A DNA stretch of 49,610 bases from a virus. The number at the start of each line of letters is the position of its first letter. Positions within the stretch are counted from its first letter, which is position 1. The position numbers and the translations under genes are program-made. This document shows, one piece after another, positions 1-9,086 of the stretch. The notes beneath the pieces were generated by a model that ran no database searches, had not been told where the DNA came from, and saw only the letters and a list, made by a program, of their open reading frames with translations. The stretch covers positions 1 through 49,610 of the IMG/VR virus record IMGVR_UViG_3300021960_000115, one strand, 5' to 3'.

Positions 1-9
1 TCGCCGCAT
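1..9 (-). CDS. start of a gene running off the left edge
   Basis: Only an ATG and two Arg codons are inside the window. The start is chosen because a strong Shine-Dalgarno (GAGGAGG) lies 5 bases upstream and a perfect TATAAT lies further upstream, right after the stop of the lysis gene. Nothing can be said about the product. Confidence 0.35.
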
Positions 10-28
10 ACGGCCTCCTCAGGAGACC

Positions 29-34
29 ATTATA
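29..34 (-). promoter_or_regulatory. candidate -10 box (TATAAT) for the left-edge gene
   Basis: A perfect TATAAT on the minus strand lies 20 bases upstream of the left-edge ATG. No good -35 hexamer is present at 15-19 bases, so the call rests on the -10 and on its intergenic position. Confidence 0.35.
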
Positions 35-40
35 CGTTAT

Positions 41-613
41 TTATGGAAACCAAGGTGACCACCCTGAGTTTTCCCACAAAGCAAGTGACGCTGTTAGGGA
101 GATTCTAGGGTCGTACAGTTCGTCGCAATGGTCAAGGATGTCATGAGTCTGGAGCCAGCCTCCCGGCCAGTACTGCGTGGGCTTACACCAGAACTGGTTG
201 ATCTGCGTCAGCCCATTGCTACCGCCCATAGGGTCATCGGGGTTATGCTGATCGGGGCGGCAACGTGTCTCACGGTAGATGACATAGGACAACTTGGGCA
301 GTTGCTCCTCTGCCCACCCGACCTCACGGGCTAGGGGCATCCACTCATCACAACGCCAGTCAGGGTTGTGGCGACTCCATGACTTAACCCGGGGCGGGGG
401 CATTGGCTCCCGCCGCTCGTCAGCCCACACCGGCTCTGGCCGGATGCTGTAGATCTGGATGGACCTGACTGGTACAGGCGTTGGGTCTGCTGGCAGTTCC
501 CAGTTGTGGGGTGGGATGAACTCCTCAGGAACTTCCACGCTGGCCCCCGTCTGGGGCAGTGAAAGGGTGACAGCGGCAGTAGCCGCAAGGATAAGGGAAA
601 GAAGACGGCGCAT
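41..613 (-). CDS. secreted lytic transglycosylase-like lysis protein
   Basis: 190 aa. The N-terminus (MRRLLSLILAATAAVTLSL) is a basic n-region plus hydrophobic stretch ending near an Ala-Ser site: a Sec signal peptide. The C-terminal half (about residues 90-190) has lysozyme/SLT-fold marks: a catalytic-type Glu in YRETRC, then GSNGLTQINQFWC, the usual Gly-Leu-x-Gln-Ile block, and several Cys that could form disulfides outside the membrane. It probably cleaves peptidoglycan glycan strands from the periplasm-facing side. It could serve as an endolysin exported by Sec, or as a host-derived resuscitation-type enzyme. SD AGGAGGT is 7 bases before ATG; it has its own promoter after the tail fibre gene. 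Confidence 0.75.
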   Translation of the reverse strand: MRRLLSLILAATAAVTLSLPQTGASVEVPEEFIPPHNWELPADPTPVPVRSIQIYSIRPEPVWADERREPMPPPRVKSWSRHNPDWRCDEWMPLAREVGWAEEQLPKLSYVIYRETRCRPDQHNPDDPMGGSNGLTQINQFWCKPTQYWPGGWLQTHDILDHCDELYDPRISLTASLALWENSGWSPWFP

Positions 614-626
614 TGGGATACCTCCT

Positions 627-644
627 CGCTCGTGTCTCCGAGCG
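627..644 (-). other. 5'-UTR hairpin before the lysis gene
   Basis: CGCTCG and CGAGCG form a perfect 6-bp stem with a 6-base loop. It sits at the predicted 5' end of the lysis mRNA, just before the Shine-Dalgarno; it may protect the transcript end. Confidence 0.4.
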
Positions 645-647
645 TCC

Positions 648-678
648 AGTATACCACTATGTTACGATTCCGTGTCAA
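648..678 (-). promoter_or_regulatory. extended -10 promoter of the lysis gene
   Basis: Minus strand: TTGACA (673-678), 19-base spacer, then TGG-TATACT (-10 at 648-653), an extended -10 (TGn). The 19-base spacer is long; the extended -10 may compensate. Predicted start of transcription is near 641. Confidence 0.5.
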
Positions 679-688
679 CGGGTGGTCG

Positions 689-2665
689 TCAGTGCGCCTT
701 AATTTGGAAGTTCACCGCCAAGTGAGCGTTCGTCACGTCCACGCTCGTCCCAGAACCGGTGTTACCAGAGTTACCGGTGTAGTTAGTCACCGAGCCGCTA
801 ATGGAGACGCCAGTTGCGGATGGGCCTCCAGAAGTAAAGGAACCAATGTTTACAGACCCCGATATCGAGTGGCCGTGACTGTCTACAAAGTCCACAGCCA
901 TACCGGTGCTGGCTACCGGCACTGCGTAGGTCGCGTAATTACCCAGACGCCTAACAAACTGGGTGGTGTTATTACCGAGAGACAACGACACGCCGGTGTT
1001 AGGCGGGTCAATGGAGTGCGTGTGGCTACTAGCGCTACCGGAGAAGGTGTCGCTGTGGCCGTGGTTGATGCTGTGGGCGTGGCTTGGCAGGTTGGTCTCC
1101 GCCAGAGTAACGCTGTTAGATCCGCCAGCAGCACCAAGGGCGGTGGTACCTGACCCCCCGAGGGTCTTGTTACTCATGTCAGGCAGGTTTAGGGTAGTTC
1201 CCGACTTCCACGAGGTGGGGGCGGCAGACCACAGCGACGGGTATAGCGTGCTAGCCGAACTGACCGAAGAACCGTCGAGCATAAGCCAGCCAGTATCAGC
1301 GGTGGTTTTGATGGTGGCCGCGACGGTACCAGCGGGTACCAGAAGGTCTTGGACAGCGGCTGCGATCTTTGCTGCCGTAACTGCTTCGTCAGCCAGTTTC
1401 TCGGTAGTAATAGACCCGTCGCTGATGGCGGCGGTGGGGGCACCAATAGACGACGCCTCTACGCGACGGATGTCGTAAATGCCACGGAGAGCGGCCTTTA
1501 CGCTATTGGTGTACGTGTCTTTGACTTGGAACACGTATTTATAGAGGGGGCGCATCTCCACGATAGGCAGGTCAGTCAGAGTCAGGTCGCTCCAAACTCT
1601 GGCCTCCGCATCACCGATATTGAGGTACTGCGCTTGTCCCATAATGGCAAGTACCGGATAGTTCAGGTTATTCGTAGCGACGATCCAAGCGATACCAAAC
1701 TTGTTGGAGTCAATCTGCGTCAAGGACGTACCGTCATTGAAGTAGGGCAAACTGGCCCCCATCTTGAACGGGAAGTTGGTGGGATCATCCATGACCCAGC
1801 CGTTAGTCGTCAAGTAGAAGACAGGAATCTGAGCGGGGGAAGAGAGGTCCTGTTCCCACGAGTTAGCCGATGGGGTTGCGGTAGAGACAACGTCGACCTG
1901 AAGGTCCTCGTCGAAGAACGTACCGTTTTCCAGCGTAAAGTAGCAATGAGAGTCAGCAGTGCCATCACCGTCGATGACGAACGAGGTGGGGTCCACGTCG
2001 AACCCGTTAGCAATAGATGCTCCCCTCGTCCGGTGCAGATACTCGTGTGTCTGCCAGTCAAGGACAATGCCGTGGCGCTCGTCAGCGAAGAACTCAGCCT
2101 TCTGGGTAGTGGAGTTCCAGTAGACGTACGAGGTGGGGCAGTCGCTATCCCAAACGAAGTACGAGGTGCGGTACTGAATCAGCCCGTCAGGATCAAAGTA
2201 GATGTAGTACAGGTCCGTGGTATCAGGAAGCGTCAATGAGGACGTGCCCGTCTTGACGTACTTAGTGCCCTTACACCAGATGGTAAACGAGTCACCAACT
2301 GGCTGGATGGTAAAGATACGAGTGCTGTCATCGAACGCCATAGCGCTCTCGGTGCGGTCTTCGTGCCCCATCGGCTCACCAGTAGCAGCCAAAATGTCGG
2401 CCCCAGTGTCCTCGTCTACGGGGGCCGCATCGACGGCAGTGAGCCACAGGAACTGAGTACGGTCAGTAGACACCGCGACAAACACTGAGGTGCCATCGGC
2501 TGGCACATTCCAGAAACCGTCGGCGTCTTGAGTCAGCCCCGTATTGGGTATGTACACAACGTCGTCAGCGCCCAGTAAGGCGGGTATCCTAACCTGAGCA
2601 AAGCCAGTTGTGATATCCGCCCAATGAACTACGGCTCTGTGAATCTCAAAACTATGAGTATTCAT
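689..2665 (-). CDS. tail fibre/spike with phage tail collar domain
   Basis: 658 aa. Residues 1-90 look like an OB-type barrel as in baseplate spike or hub-bound proteins (AQVRIPALLGADDVV, then a run of beta strands). The middle is beta-rich. From about residue 435 comes a phage tail-collar domain (PAGTVAATI, DTGWLMLDG, LNLPDMSNKTL), followed by His-x-His repeats (LPSHAHSINHGHS, SSHTHSID) typical of metal-binding fibre shafts. It ends the baseplate operon, directly after the hub gene with a 14-base overlap. Inferred role: a fibre or spike anchored on the baseplate that touches the host surface. A second collar-domain fibre lies at 14565-16289. Confidence 0.8.
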   Translation of the reverse strand: MNTHSFEIHRAVVHWADITTGFAQVRIPALLGADDVVYIPNTGLTQDADGFWNVPADGTSVFVAVSTDRTQFLWLTAVDAAPVDEDTGADILAATGEPMGHEDRTESAMAFDDSTRIFTIQPVGDSFTIWCKGTKYVKTGTSSLTLPDTTDLYYIYFDPDGLIQYRTSYFVWDSDCPTSYVYWNSTTQKAEFFADERHGIVLDWQTHEYLHRTRGASIANGFDVDPTSFVIDGDGTADSHCYFTLENGTFFDEDLQVDVVSTATPSANSWEQDLSSPAQIPVFYLTTNGWVMDDPTNFPFKMGASLPYFNDGTSLTQIDSNKFGIAWIVATNNLNYPVLAIMGQAQYLNIGDAEARVWSDLTLTDLPIVEMRPLYKYVFQVKDTYTNSVKAALRGIYDIRRVEASSIGAPTAAISDGSITTEKLADEAVTAAKIAAAVQDLLVPAGTVAATIKTTADTGWLMLDGSSVSSASTLYPSLWSAAPTSWKSGTTLNLPDMSNKTLGGSGTTALGAAGGSNSVTLAETNLPSHAHSINHGHSDTFSGSASSHTHSIDPPNTGVSLSLGNNTTQFVRRLGNYATYAVPVASTGMAVDFVDSHGHSISGSVNIGSFTSGGPSATGVSISGSVTNYTGNSGNTGSGTSVDVTNAHLAVNFQIKAH

Positions 2666-3806
2666 GCGTTACAGCCTTACTGGAGACCCACGTGTCTCTA
2701 TCAAAATATGGATCGGCTGGTGCTTGAAACGGTTCTGTGTTGGTAAACCGCAATTCAGAGTTAAAGTTTTTAGCGATATTTAACTCTGAGTAAAAAGCGT
2801 CTGAATGAATGACGTGCTTCACGCCGCTAACGTACCAGAACCCATCGAAGTCACTCGTGTAACTATCGATATTTACTACTCCTCCGGGCAGGCAGCCGGG
2901 AACTCCTAAGACAGTCACGTCTGCGTAGTAGTCGTACTTGTCTTTAGATAGGGCGTTAATCCGGCGAGTCGCTTCCTCGTAGTTATCTACATATTCAGGT
3001 ATCCTGTTAGGGAACCTAGCCACTCCATTATGTGCTACTTCTAATTGCGTCGAACTAACATCGTACATAGATAGATCTGGATTGAGCACAGGTATGGTGC
3101 TCTCCTTGTACTCACCGTCTATGTGTCGCTTAGAAAAGGTTCCAGAAAAGTCAATTATCTGTCCCGGGTGTACGTTGATTCGGCCCTTACCCTTGACTAG
3201 GGGAGTCAGTTGATGGTAGGAAGTCTGCCTACTGAGAGCGGTATAAGCGTCGTATACGTGAACGTGAGTTCCATGCACATTTACTGCATACCCTAAGAAG
3301 TTCGCATACCTAGTTAAAAACTGCCAATCAGATTCGTTGGTCTGTAGAAGGTTGTCGTGGACGTAGTTATCTTCTGGAACGTCCGCGCTGAACCGGTACT
3401 TAGCCGCCAGTTCTTTCGTTATATCACTTAACTTGTAGCCATTCCAGACTTTGCTAGTGCTACCACGCATGTTATAGGAAGTACCCATGCACACGATCTG
3501 TGCCGTCTGAAAGGGGCTGTCGTTCATCAGGCCGTGCCCCGTGAAGGACGAAGGCCGAACGTCCTCTACGTACCCGTAAAACTTATGGTAGAAGTTGCCC
3601 CCATTAGATACCTCTATTGTTACTGGCTTGTTGTAGTAGTCAGTGATGGCTCTGGGGGGGATTCCGTACATCTCTAGAACCACCATGTCGTGGCGATTCT
3701 CTTCTAGATGAATTTCTATTAGATTAATTGTGTTGTAATCAACAAAAGCATTAGCAATTACAATCTCTATTGACGGTGAGTTACCGTACGGGGTTTTGCG
3801 TATCAT
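2652..3806 (-). CDS. baseplate hub protein (gpD/gp27-like)
   Basis: 384 aa. The pattern matches late-control-D/VgrG-like hub proteins: an N-terminal beta domain, a segment with SDITKELAAKYRFSAD and SDWQFLTRYANFLGYAV (the usual 'open helix then W-x-F-L' region of gpD-type hubs), and a C-terminal beta domain. Such proteins form the trimeric hub at the end of the tail tube. The gene follows the LysM protein with an ATGA overlap, the standard order LysM (gpX-like) then hub. No protease or lysozyme domain is fused to it. Confidence 0.8.
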   Translation of the reverse strand: MIRKTPYGNSPSIEIVIANAFVDYNTINLIEIHLEENRHDMVVLEMYGIPPRAITDYYNKPVTIEVSNGGNFYHKFYGYVEDVRPSSFTGHGLMNDSPFQTAQIVCMGTSYNMRGSTSKVWNGYKLSDITKELAAKYRFSADVPEDNYVHDNLLQTNESDWQFLTRYANFLGYAVNVHGTHVHVYDAYTALSRQTSYHQLTPLVKGKGRINVHPGQIIDFSGTFSKRHIDGEYKESTIPVLNPDLSMYDVSSTQLEVAHNGVARFPNRIPEYVDNYEEATRRINALSKDKYDYYADVTVLGVPGCLPGGVVNIDSYTSDFDGFWYVSGVKHVIHSDAFYSELNIAKNFNSELRFTNTEPFQAPADPYFDRDTWVSSKAVTHEYS

Positions 3807-4045
3807 GTCGGTATGCGGATTACGTCACCAACACTAAGGCCCATTGGAAACTTTAACTGCGGGTTGATGTCCGCTATTTCCCAATAGCGCTCTGTAGTGC
3901 CGAACAGATTGGCGGAAACACGCTCAAGAGTGTCGCCTTCGCGCACGGTGTACAGGGTGTACTTGGCCGTCCCGGTCGGTGTTCTCGTCGCAGTTTGACC
4001 ACCAGCATCCAACTTGTATCTAGATATTGCGTTGTATATAGCCAT
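3803..4045 (-). CDS. LysM-domain baseplate/tail protein (gpX-like)
   Basis: About 80 aa. Nearly the whole protein is one LysM domain (YTVREGDTLERVSANLFG, then YWEIADINPQLKFP and SVGDVIRIPT). In myoviruses a short LysM protein just before the hub gene binds hub and tube (T4 gp53/P2 gpX type). ATG at 4045 was chosen; an in-frame TTG at 4063 would add 6 residues and sit directly against the previous stop codon. GAGG lies 12 bases before the ATG, so the start is not certain. Confidence 0.75.
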   Translation of the reverse strand: MAIYNAISRYKLDAGGQTATRTPTGTAKYTLYTVREGDTLERVSANLFGTTERYWEIADINPQLKFPMGLSVGDVIRIPT

Positions 4046-4063
4046 ACGTATCACCAACCTCAA

Positions 4064-6082
4064 TCATGTCTTAGACACGCCGGGGGGCAGTCCGCCGCTA
4101 CCACCGTTGTTGTTATTGTTGTTATTGTTGTTATCGGTATTGTTGGTGTCATCGCGTAGCGCAGCCCAATCGAATCTAAGTACCTTTTTAAGATCAAAGT
4201 CGCTGACATCCGGATGGAAGATCGGCTGGGTCCTCATGCGGTAGTCAACTGAGGTCTGGGGCGCTAAGGCAAAGTCATCAACACTAACAGTTATTGTGGT
4301 TGTGAATACTGCAAAGTAATAAACGTCGGGGTTAACACTGCCGTCGTGATCAATACTGTACTTATTAGAAATACCAGAACCGCCTGATACGTTTAAGTCA
4401 TTGTCTAGAGCGCCGACCTGCTTATCGCTGGTGCATGCCCAGTCTCGCATACTGTCCCATTCGTCGGCAGTTGACGCGTTAACTATGCCCCCATCCCCGT
4501 ACACATTATTAGCACCAATGTATACTGAGTGGATCTTATTAACTGAGGCGTAATCGTAAGTGTCACCGTGTTCTGACTTATACCTCTCGTATACGGTTAT
4601 GGGATTATTGGGGTCTGGGTTGCTACTTCTTCCTGCAATCCACGTGTCAAGTTGCGACTTAATAGAAGCGGCTGCATCCCGCTTACGCCCATTGGGAGTG
4701 TATTGAGCGGTTTCTAACCCGCCTTCTGCTTCTATTGTAGAGAAGTAACCGCTGTTAGTTGGGTTATTTTTAAAAGAGTCACCAAAGCGATAAATCTCAA
4801 TGTTCCCATCAACTTGCACTGAGACAGCACCACCACGTGTCAGTCTGCCGTAGATACGGCCTTGTTCTCCAGTAAATAAGACTTTTACAAACTTGTCTTT
4901 ATCGCTAGCACGATGACGTTCAGAAGGGTTGTCTACGCCGTCGTAGTCTAGGCTGATAAACCGTTCAAGGCCAATGGTGTTTTCGTATCCGCCGAATATA
5001 CTCTCTCGCCAACTGTCGGCTTTATCTACTCCATTCTTTTCGGTGTCACCGTCACCGCTGTTAAGCACCATGGTGACAGTCGTCAGATCAGCAATAATGT
5101 CATCCAAGTACTCTAGAGCCGTATCCGTGAGGGTGGCGTAGTCCTTAGTGCCTGCGTTCTTTAGGTCCTCTAAAGCCTTGGTGAAGAAGGTTTCCTTCTT
5201 GGCAAATCCAATGTACTTAGCCTCAAACGTCACGGTAACGGAGCACTGCATGGGCACCATGTTTGTAGTGAACTTGGTGAACAAGACATTAAAGTCCTGT
5301 ACAAGACCCTCTACAATATACAAAGAAGAGAAAACAATACGAACTGGCAACGGTAGCAAGAAGGCGGTGTTACCTTTGTTTATTGCTAGCAGTTCATCTA
5401 CTCTAGTCTTATAATCCTCACGCTCAGTTGACGCGTCCTTACCTATAGCGTCTTCAGCGGTTAACTCAGTGGTGCGTTTATCAATGGCGGCATCAATAGC
5501 CTGATCCAAGTAAGCGGACTCAGTGGCATTTGCAACCATGTTTCTTTCTATGTAGTCACCTATGCCTACACCAATGATTGAGTACAACGCAGCGAGGTCG
5601 TGTAAAACGCCGATGCTTTCTGGACCTAACTGATTCCAAGGGTCAGTTACATCCCTCATACTTTCGCTCATACCGCTGTTCAATTCCATAGATCTATCAA
5701 AAAACAGATCAAACTGGAAGGTAACATTACCCGGAACTGGTTGAGAGTACTGGTACTGATCAATCTGTAAAAAGTTTAAGATGCCAGTGTTCTGTGTAAC
5801 AGACTGATTCAAAGACGACGGGTTGAACTGGAACTGGCATTTGTTTACGCCCCTACCGTCACCCGTCAACAGTGATCTGATGTAGCCGCGCTTGAGACCC
5901 TCGGACTTGTGGTTTCCCTTACCGTCTACTGTGCGTACGACCCTACTAGGGTAGATAAATGGGTCATTATCAGCACCGGGAACTACATAGCCTGCGGGCG
6001 TCTGTAGCCTTCCCCTAATTATGTTCTCACCAGTTAGAGCAGGCTGGTTCAGCCTGAACCACTGGTCGTTACGGTAGGACAT
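4064..6082 (-). CDS. baseplate tube-initiator/contractile injection tube-like protein
   Basis: 672 aa. The block KCQFQFNPSSLNQSVTQNTG (about residues 80-100), followed by a FQFDLFFDRS segment, is the hallmark of the contractile injection system tube/baseplate family in which a tube-like domain is fused to further baseplate parts. It probably joins the tail tube to the hub. The C-terminus is a low-complexity Asn tract (TDN, nine Asn in a row, then GGSGG) coded by AAC/AAT repeats, an odd linker. It overlaps the tape measure gene by one base and is followed by the LysM gene. Confidence 0.6.
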   Translation of the reverse strand: MSYRNDQWFRLNQPALTGENIIRGRLQTPAGYVVPGADNDPFIYPSRVVRTVDGKGNHKSEGLKRGYIRSLLTGDGRGVNKCQFQFNPSSLNQSVTQNTGILNFLQIDQYQYSQPVPGNVTFQFDLFFDRSMELNSGMSESMRDVTDPWNQLGPESIGVLHDLAALYSIIGVGIGDYIERNMVANATESAYLDQAIDAAIDKRTTELTAEDAIGKDASTEREDYKTRVDELLAINKGNTAFLLPLPVRIVFSSLYIVEGLVQDFNVLFTKFTTNMVPMQCSVTVTFEAKYIGFAKKETFFTKALEDLKNAGTKDYATLTDTALEYLDDIIADLTTVTMVLNSGDGDTEKNGVDKADSWRESIFGGYENTIGLERFISLDYDGVDNPSERHRASDKDKFVKVLFTGEQGRIYGRLTRGGAVSVQVDGNIEIYRFGDSFKNNPTNSGYFSTIEAEGGLETAQYTPNGRKRDAAASIKSQLDTWIAGRSSNPDPNNPITVYERYKSEHGDTYDYASVNKIHSVYIGANNVYGDGGIVNASTADEWDSMRDWACTSDKQVGALDNDLNVSGGSGISNKYSIDHDGSVNPDVYYFAVFTTTITVSVDDFALAPQTSVDYRMRTQPIFHPDVSDFDLKKVLRFDWAALRDDTNNTDNNNNNNNNNGGSGGLPPGVSKT
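4101..4146 (-). repeat. AAC/AAT trinucleotide repeat coding poly-Asn
   Basis: About 15 consecutive AAC/AAT-type triplets with few interruptions, inside the 3' end of the tube-initiator gene. Changes in copy number would stay in frame and only alter linker length. Confidence 0.7.
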
Positions 6083-8880
6083 TAGGCAGACCTCAAATCA
6101 AGCATGTCGACTTCTTCCTTGATCAGTTTACTCACACTCTGTGCTATGCGCTTGAGATCAGGGGTGGCGGGGGCACCGTTGAAGTTAATCACAGGTGCCA
6201 CGTTGATCGTCGGAGACGAAGTGTAGTGGTTGGTAGTAGAGCGAGACTGACCACCTGAACCAGAAGAGCGGCCCCTGCTGGGCATGTAGGAAGGGGATGG
6301 GTCGCCCACCTCATTGGCAGCGGCGCGAGCCTCGTCCATGAAATCTAGATACTTACCACTCGTGTAGGTAGTCCAGTGGCTAAAGCCGCCGGTCCTAGAG
6401 TACAGGTCGTGAGCGGCACGCATGTTGGTGTCCGGGTTGTACAACTCGCTGTTACTGCTCAATCCCCAACGCTCACGGCGTGCTGGCCCCATGTCTCCAT
6501 ACATGTTCATCTGCATGAGACCGTAAGAATTATCAAGACCGTTAGGGTTGAACGCCCCTGTTCTCCATCCGCTCTCAGCCTTAGCGATAGCAATGGCAGT
6601 GATTAAGTCATCGCCTGAAAAGTACTTCTTAGCGTAACGCGCTACCTGTGCTCCTGTTAACTGCCTAGTTTTAGGCAGAGCGCTAGCCGATGAGGTGGTA
6701 GCACTAGCGCCCTCACCAGTGGCAGATCCGTAAGACCCAGTTCCACCGCTAAGGAACCGTGCCAAGCCAGCGGCCTTGTGGGCGTCAATCAGCGCAGGAA
6801 GAGGAGTGTTTGCTCCACTCAGTGAGCCTGAGGCACCACCGCTGGAAGACATCGCACTAACCTCATCATGAGGAGCGACGTAATCTCCTCCATTGAAGTC
6901 CTCTTTAGCGTTGTCCTCAAACCAGCCATCAGGTCGCGCCTGCTGTGGGGCCTTGTATTCTCCACCATCATACTGGCTTCGGAAACGTGGAACTTCCTGA
7001 GGCTGGACGTGCCACGGCTCGTCGTGTCGCCAACCCTTGGCACGCCAGTTGTTTAGGCCGAATCGCGCTGAGTTAGCGACGATCCAACTGTAATCGCGGC
7101 CTTCTTCAAAGATGTCAGCGGCAAGACCAACGCCGTGCATAGACCTACCGGGAGGAGCCGTGAAGGAATATCCCGGGGCCTGCTTCCAGTACTTACCGTT
7201 CCATTCAACCTGCGAGTCCTCTTTGGTAGTCTCCTGCATCTGCCTATAGAACAGTCGTTCCTGCTCTGACTCGTCGCGGTAACCACTGTTAATACCGATG
7301 TCATGGTTCTCGCGCATCATTCTGATCAACTTCTCGCGAAGAGAGGGTTGAAGTTTGGTCATTCTAGGACTGCGCTTTAGGACGGAGAGGGGCGTCCGCT
7401 TACTACCTCGCCCCCCGCTAGGCACCATAATCTCATGGTCCCTAGAACTATCGTTGGAGTTTCTGTTGTGGTTAGGGGTGTTGGGGGGCGCGGAACCAGA
7501 GCCGTCGGCATCACCGTCACCCATGGTGCTACCCATAAGCATTAATGCGCCACCGGCTGCTGCCATAAACGGGTTAAGACTGACGCCGCCTCCAGCCAGC
7601 AATGCACCTCCAAGGGCCTGTAGACCGCCGCTCGCGGCACGCCCTGCATTACCATAAGAGGTCTTAGCGCCCATTAAGCCACTAAGGGTGTCCTCTAGTT
7701 TGCCGAGGACCTTGATCATCTCTTGATCGATCTTCTCACGGGTGGCCATGTTGTCGATCTGGCGGCGCATGAATTGTTCCTCACGAGCCGTCTGCACCCT
7801 GCCAGTCTCCTCCTGCTGAGTAGCAAGGTTGTCCTCAATACCCATCAACTGGCGGTCGCTAGACTTAGACGGGTCGTACATACCCTTCCCGCCCTTTTCC
7901 CTGAACCGAACCTGTTGCTGGGCGTATTGGAGAATCTCAGTCTGCATCTCCTCGCCCATGCCCATGTCAGCGAGTCGGGCACGAGTTACGGAACCGGGCA
8001 TGAGCGCACTTCTAGCGATCTCAGGATTGTCAAGCCCCATACGCTGGACTATCTCTTGGCGCATTTGAAGAGGGTCCTTCAAGCCACCACCGATGTTGTA
8101 AGCGTTAGTGCCTCCCATAAAGAACATACGGTTAGCAACAGTGGGGTCCATCAGTTGTTGCTGCTCAGACAAAATGTCTTGAGTGCTCTTGCTGTAACCG
8201 GTGCTAGCGCGGATACCTGCTACTGATTGGGCATAACTATTAGGTAACCTAGTTCCAGTCTGAGCCTGAAACTGCATGAGTGCGTTGACACCGCCAGCAC
8301 CGAGACGGTACTCAGTAAGGGGCTGGCGCATCTGGGTCATGACCTGCATCTGCGACATGCCAGTCGTCTGCTGTAGCATTACGTTGAGGCGATCAGCAGA
8401 CGTAGCGTAGTTGATACCTCTGTCTATGCGTTGGTTGACCGCATCAACGAGAGGCTTGATGACTTGCGATAGGGCCGCTGCGCCAGTACCCATACGGGTG
8501 GCCATTGTGGCCATACGCCCGCGATACGGCCCATTGTCATCTAGGTACTTCTGGGCTGCGCTTACGCCGTCGCCGTCGCCCCCCTTACCCTGATCCAATT
8601 CCGGCATTTCGGAGAAACTGTCGTTTAAGTAACTCCCACCGCCGCCTTTACCGCCGTTAGCAGCACTGATACTACCAGCGGCTTTTTCAGCGGCCTTGGA
8701 GAGTTTCTCCATTTCAATGCGCCACTGAGTTGTGATGTCCTTAGCATCTTTAAGGGCCTGCTTGAGTTTGGCTAACTCGGAGGTGTCAACGCGAAGACCG
8801 GCTTTAACGTCAGCCTTCAAGCGGCCATTACGGCCACCGATCAGACCTTCTCCGACTTCTGCGTCGGGATTTGCCGCCAT
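6082..8880 (-). CDS. tape measure protein with M15 peptidase and SLT transglycosylase domains
   Basis: 932 aa. N-terminal 450 residues are Ala/Gln-rich and helical with a coiled-coil start (SELAKLKQALKDAKDI), as in short tape measures. A hydrophobic Gly/Ala segment follows near residue 420-450. Then an M15/VanY-like peptidase (SMHGVGLAADIF near residue 582 and EPWHVQP near 623: the H, D and H zinc ligands), and an SLT-type domain (AIAKAESGWR near 769, then GLDNSYGLMQMN). It sets tail length and can cut both peptide and glycan bonds in the cell wall during injection. Its place between tail chaperone and baseplate genes fits. Two hydrolase domains in one tape measure suit a thick actinobacterial wall. 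Confidence 0.88.
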   Translation of the reverse strand: MAANPDAEVGEGLIGGRNGRLKADVKAGLRVDTSELAKLKQALKDAKDITTQWRIEMEKLSKAAEKAAGSISAANGGKGGGGSYLNDSFSEMPELDQGKGGDGDGVSAAQKYLDDNGPYRGRMATMATRMGTGAAALSQVIKPLVDAVNQRIDRGINYATSADRLNVMLQQTTGMSQMQVMTQMRQPLTEYRLGAGGVNALMQFQAQTGTRLPNSYAQSVAGIRASTGYSKSTQDILSEQQQLMDPTVANRMFFMGGTNAYNIGGGLKDPLQMRQEIVQRMGLDNPEIARSALMPGSVTRARLADMGMGEEMQTEILQYAQQQVRFREKGGKGMYDPSKSSDRQLMGIEDNLATQQEETGRVQTAREEQFMRRQIDNMATREKIDQEMIKVLGKLEDTLSGLMGAKTSYGNAGRAASGGLQALGGALLAGGGVSLNPFMAAAGGALMLMGSTMGDGDADGSGSAPPNTPNHNRNSNDSSRDHEIMVPSGGRGSKRTPLSVLKRSPRMTKLQPSLREKLIRMMRENHDIGINSGYRDESEQERLFYRQMQETTKEDSQVEWNGKYWKQAPGYSFTAPPGRSMHGVGLAADIFEEGRDYSWIVANSARFGLNNWRAKGWRHDEPWHVQPQEVPRFRSQYDGGEYKAPQQARPDGWFEDNAKEDFNGGDYVAPHDEVSAMSSSGGASGSLSGANTPLPALIDAHKAAGLARFLSGGTGSYGSATGEGASATTSSASALPKTRQLTGAQVARYAKKYFSGDDLITAIAIAKAESGWRTGAFNPNGLDNSYGLMQMNMYGDMGPARRERWGLSSNSELYNPDTNMRAAHDLYSRTGGFSHWTTYTSGKYLDFMDEARAAANEVGDPSPSYMPSRGRSSGSGGQSRSTTNHYTSSPTINVAPVINFNGAPATPDLKRIAQSVSKLIKEEVDMLDLRSA

Positions 8881-8891
8881 ACTAGCCTCCG

Positions 8892-9086
8892 CTATTGATT
8901 ACGCCACTTCGCCATACGATACCAGAAATCGCGTTGCCGAACTGTCATAGATTTAATGTCGTGTAGACCAAAACCCTTGTAAACGGTGGCTATCAGTTCG
9001 TATTCCCAATATAAGATCTTTAAATTAACTGAGTAAAAGGGAGACCCAGTCGAGCAGAATTGGCATATCTTCGCCGCAACTTGCAC
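8892..9086 (-). CDS. tail assembly chaperone, second part (probable frameshift extension)
   Basis: The frame is open from 9143 to the stop at 8892 and overlaps the end of the first chaperone gene. Its last 45 residues (KILYWEYELIATVYKGFGLH, then DIKSMTVRQRDFWYRMAKW) look genuine and recall the C-terminal part of P2 gpE+E' type chaperones (a 'W...I..M...E...W' pattern). To join it, ribosomes must move +1 (or -2) before the stop at 9025; TCC CTT TTA (9034-9042) could re-pair as CCC TTT. The alternative is a separate GTG start at 9086 with SD GGGGGAGG 10 bases upstream; that coordinate is used here as the outer limit. Confidence 0.55.
   Translation of the reverse strand: MQVAAKICQFCSTGSPFYSVNLKILYWEYELIATVYKGFGLHDIKSMTVRQRDFWYRMAKWRNQ

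Noticed and set aside
331-678. 115-codon minus frame over the lysis gene start
   Set aside because: Overlaps the signal peptide region of the lysis gene in another frame and would start at the promoter itself.
1349-2239. 296-codon plus-strand open frame over the spike/collar fibre
   Set aside because: Antisense shadow; the minus-strand fibre has clear collar and His-x-His motifs.
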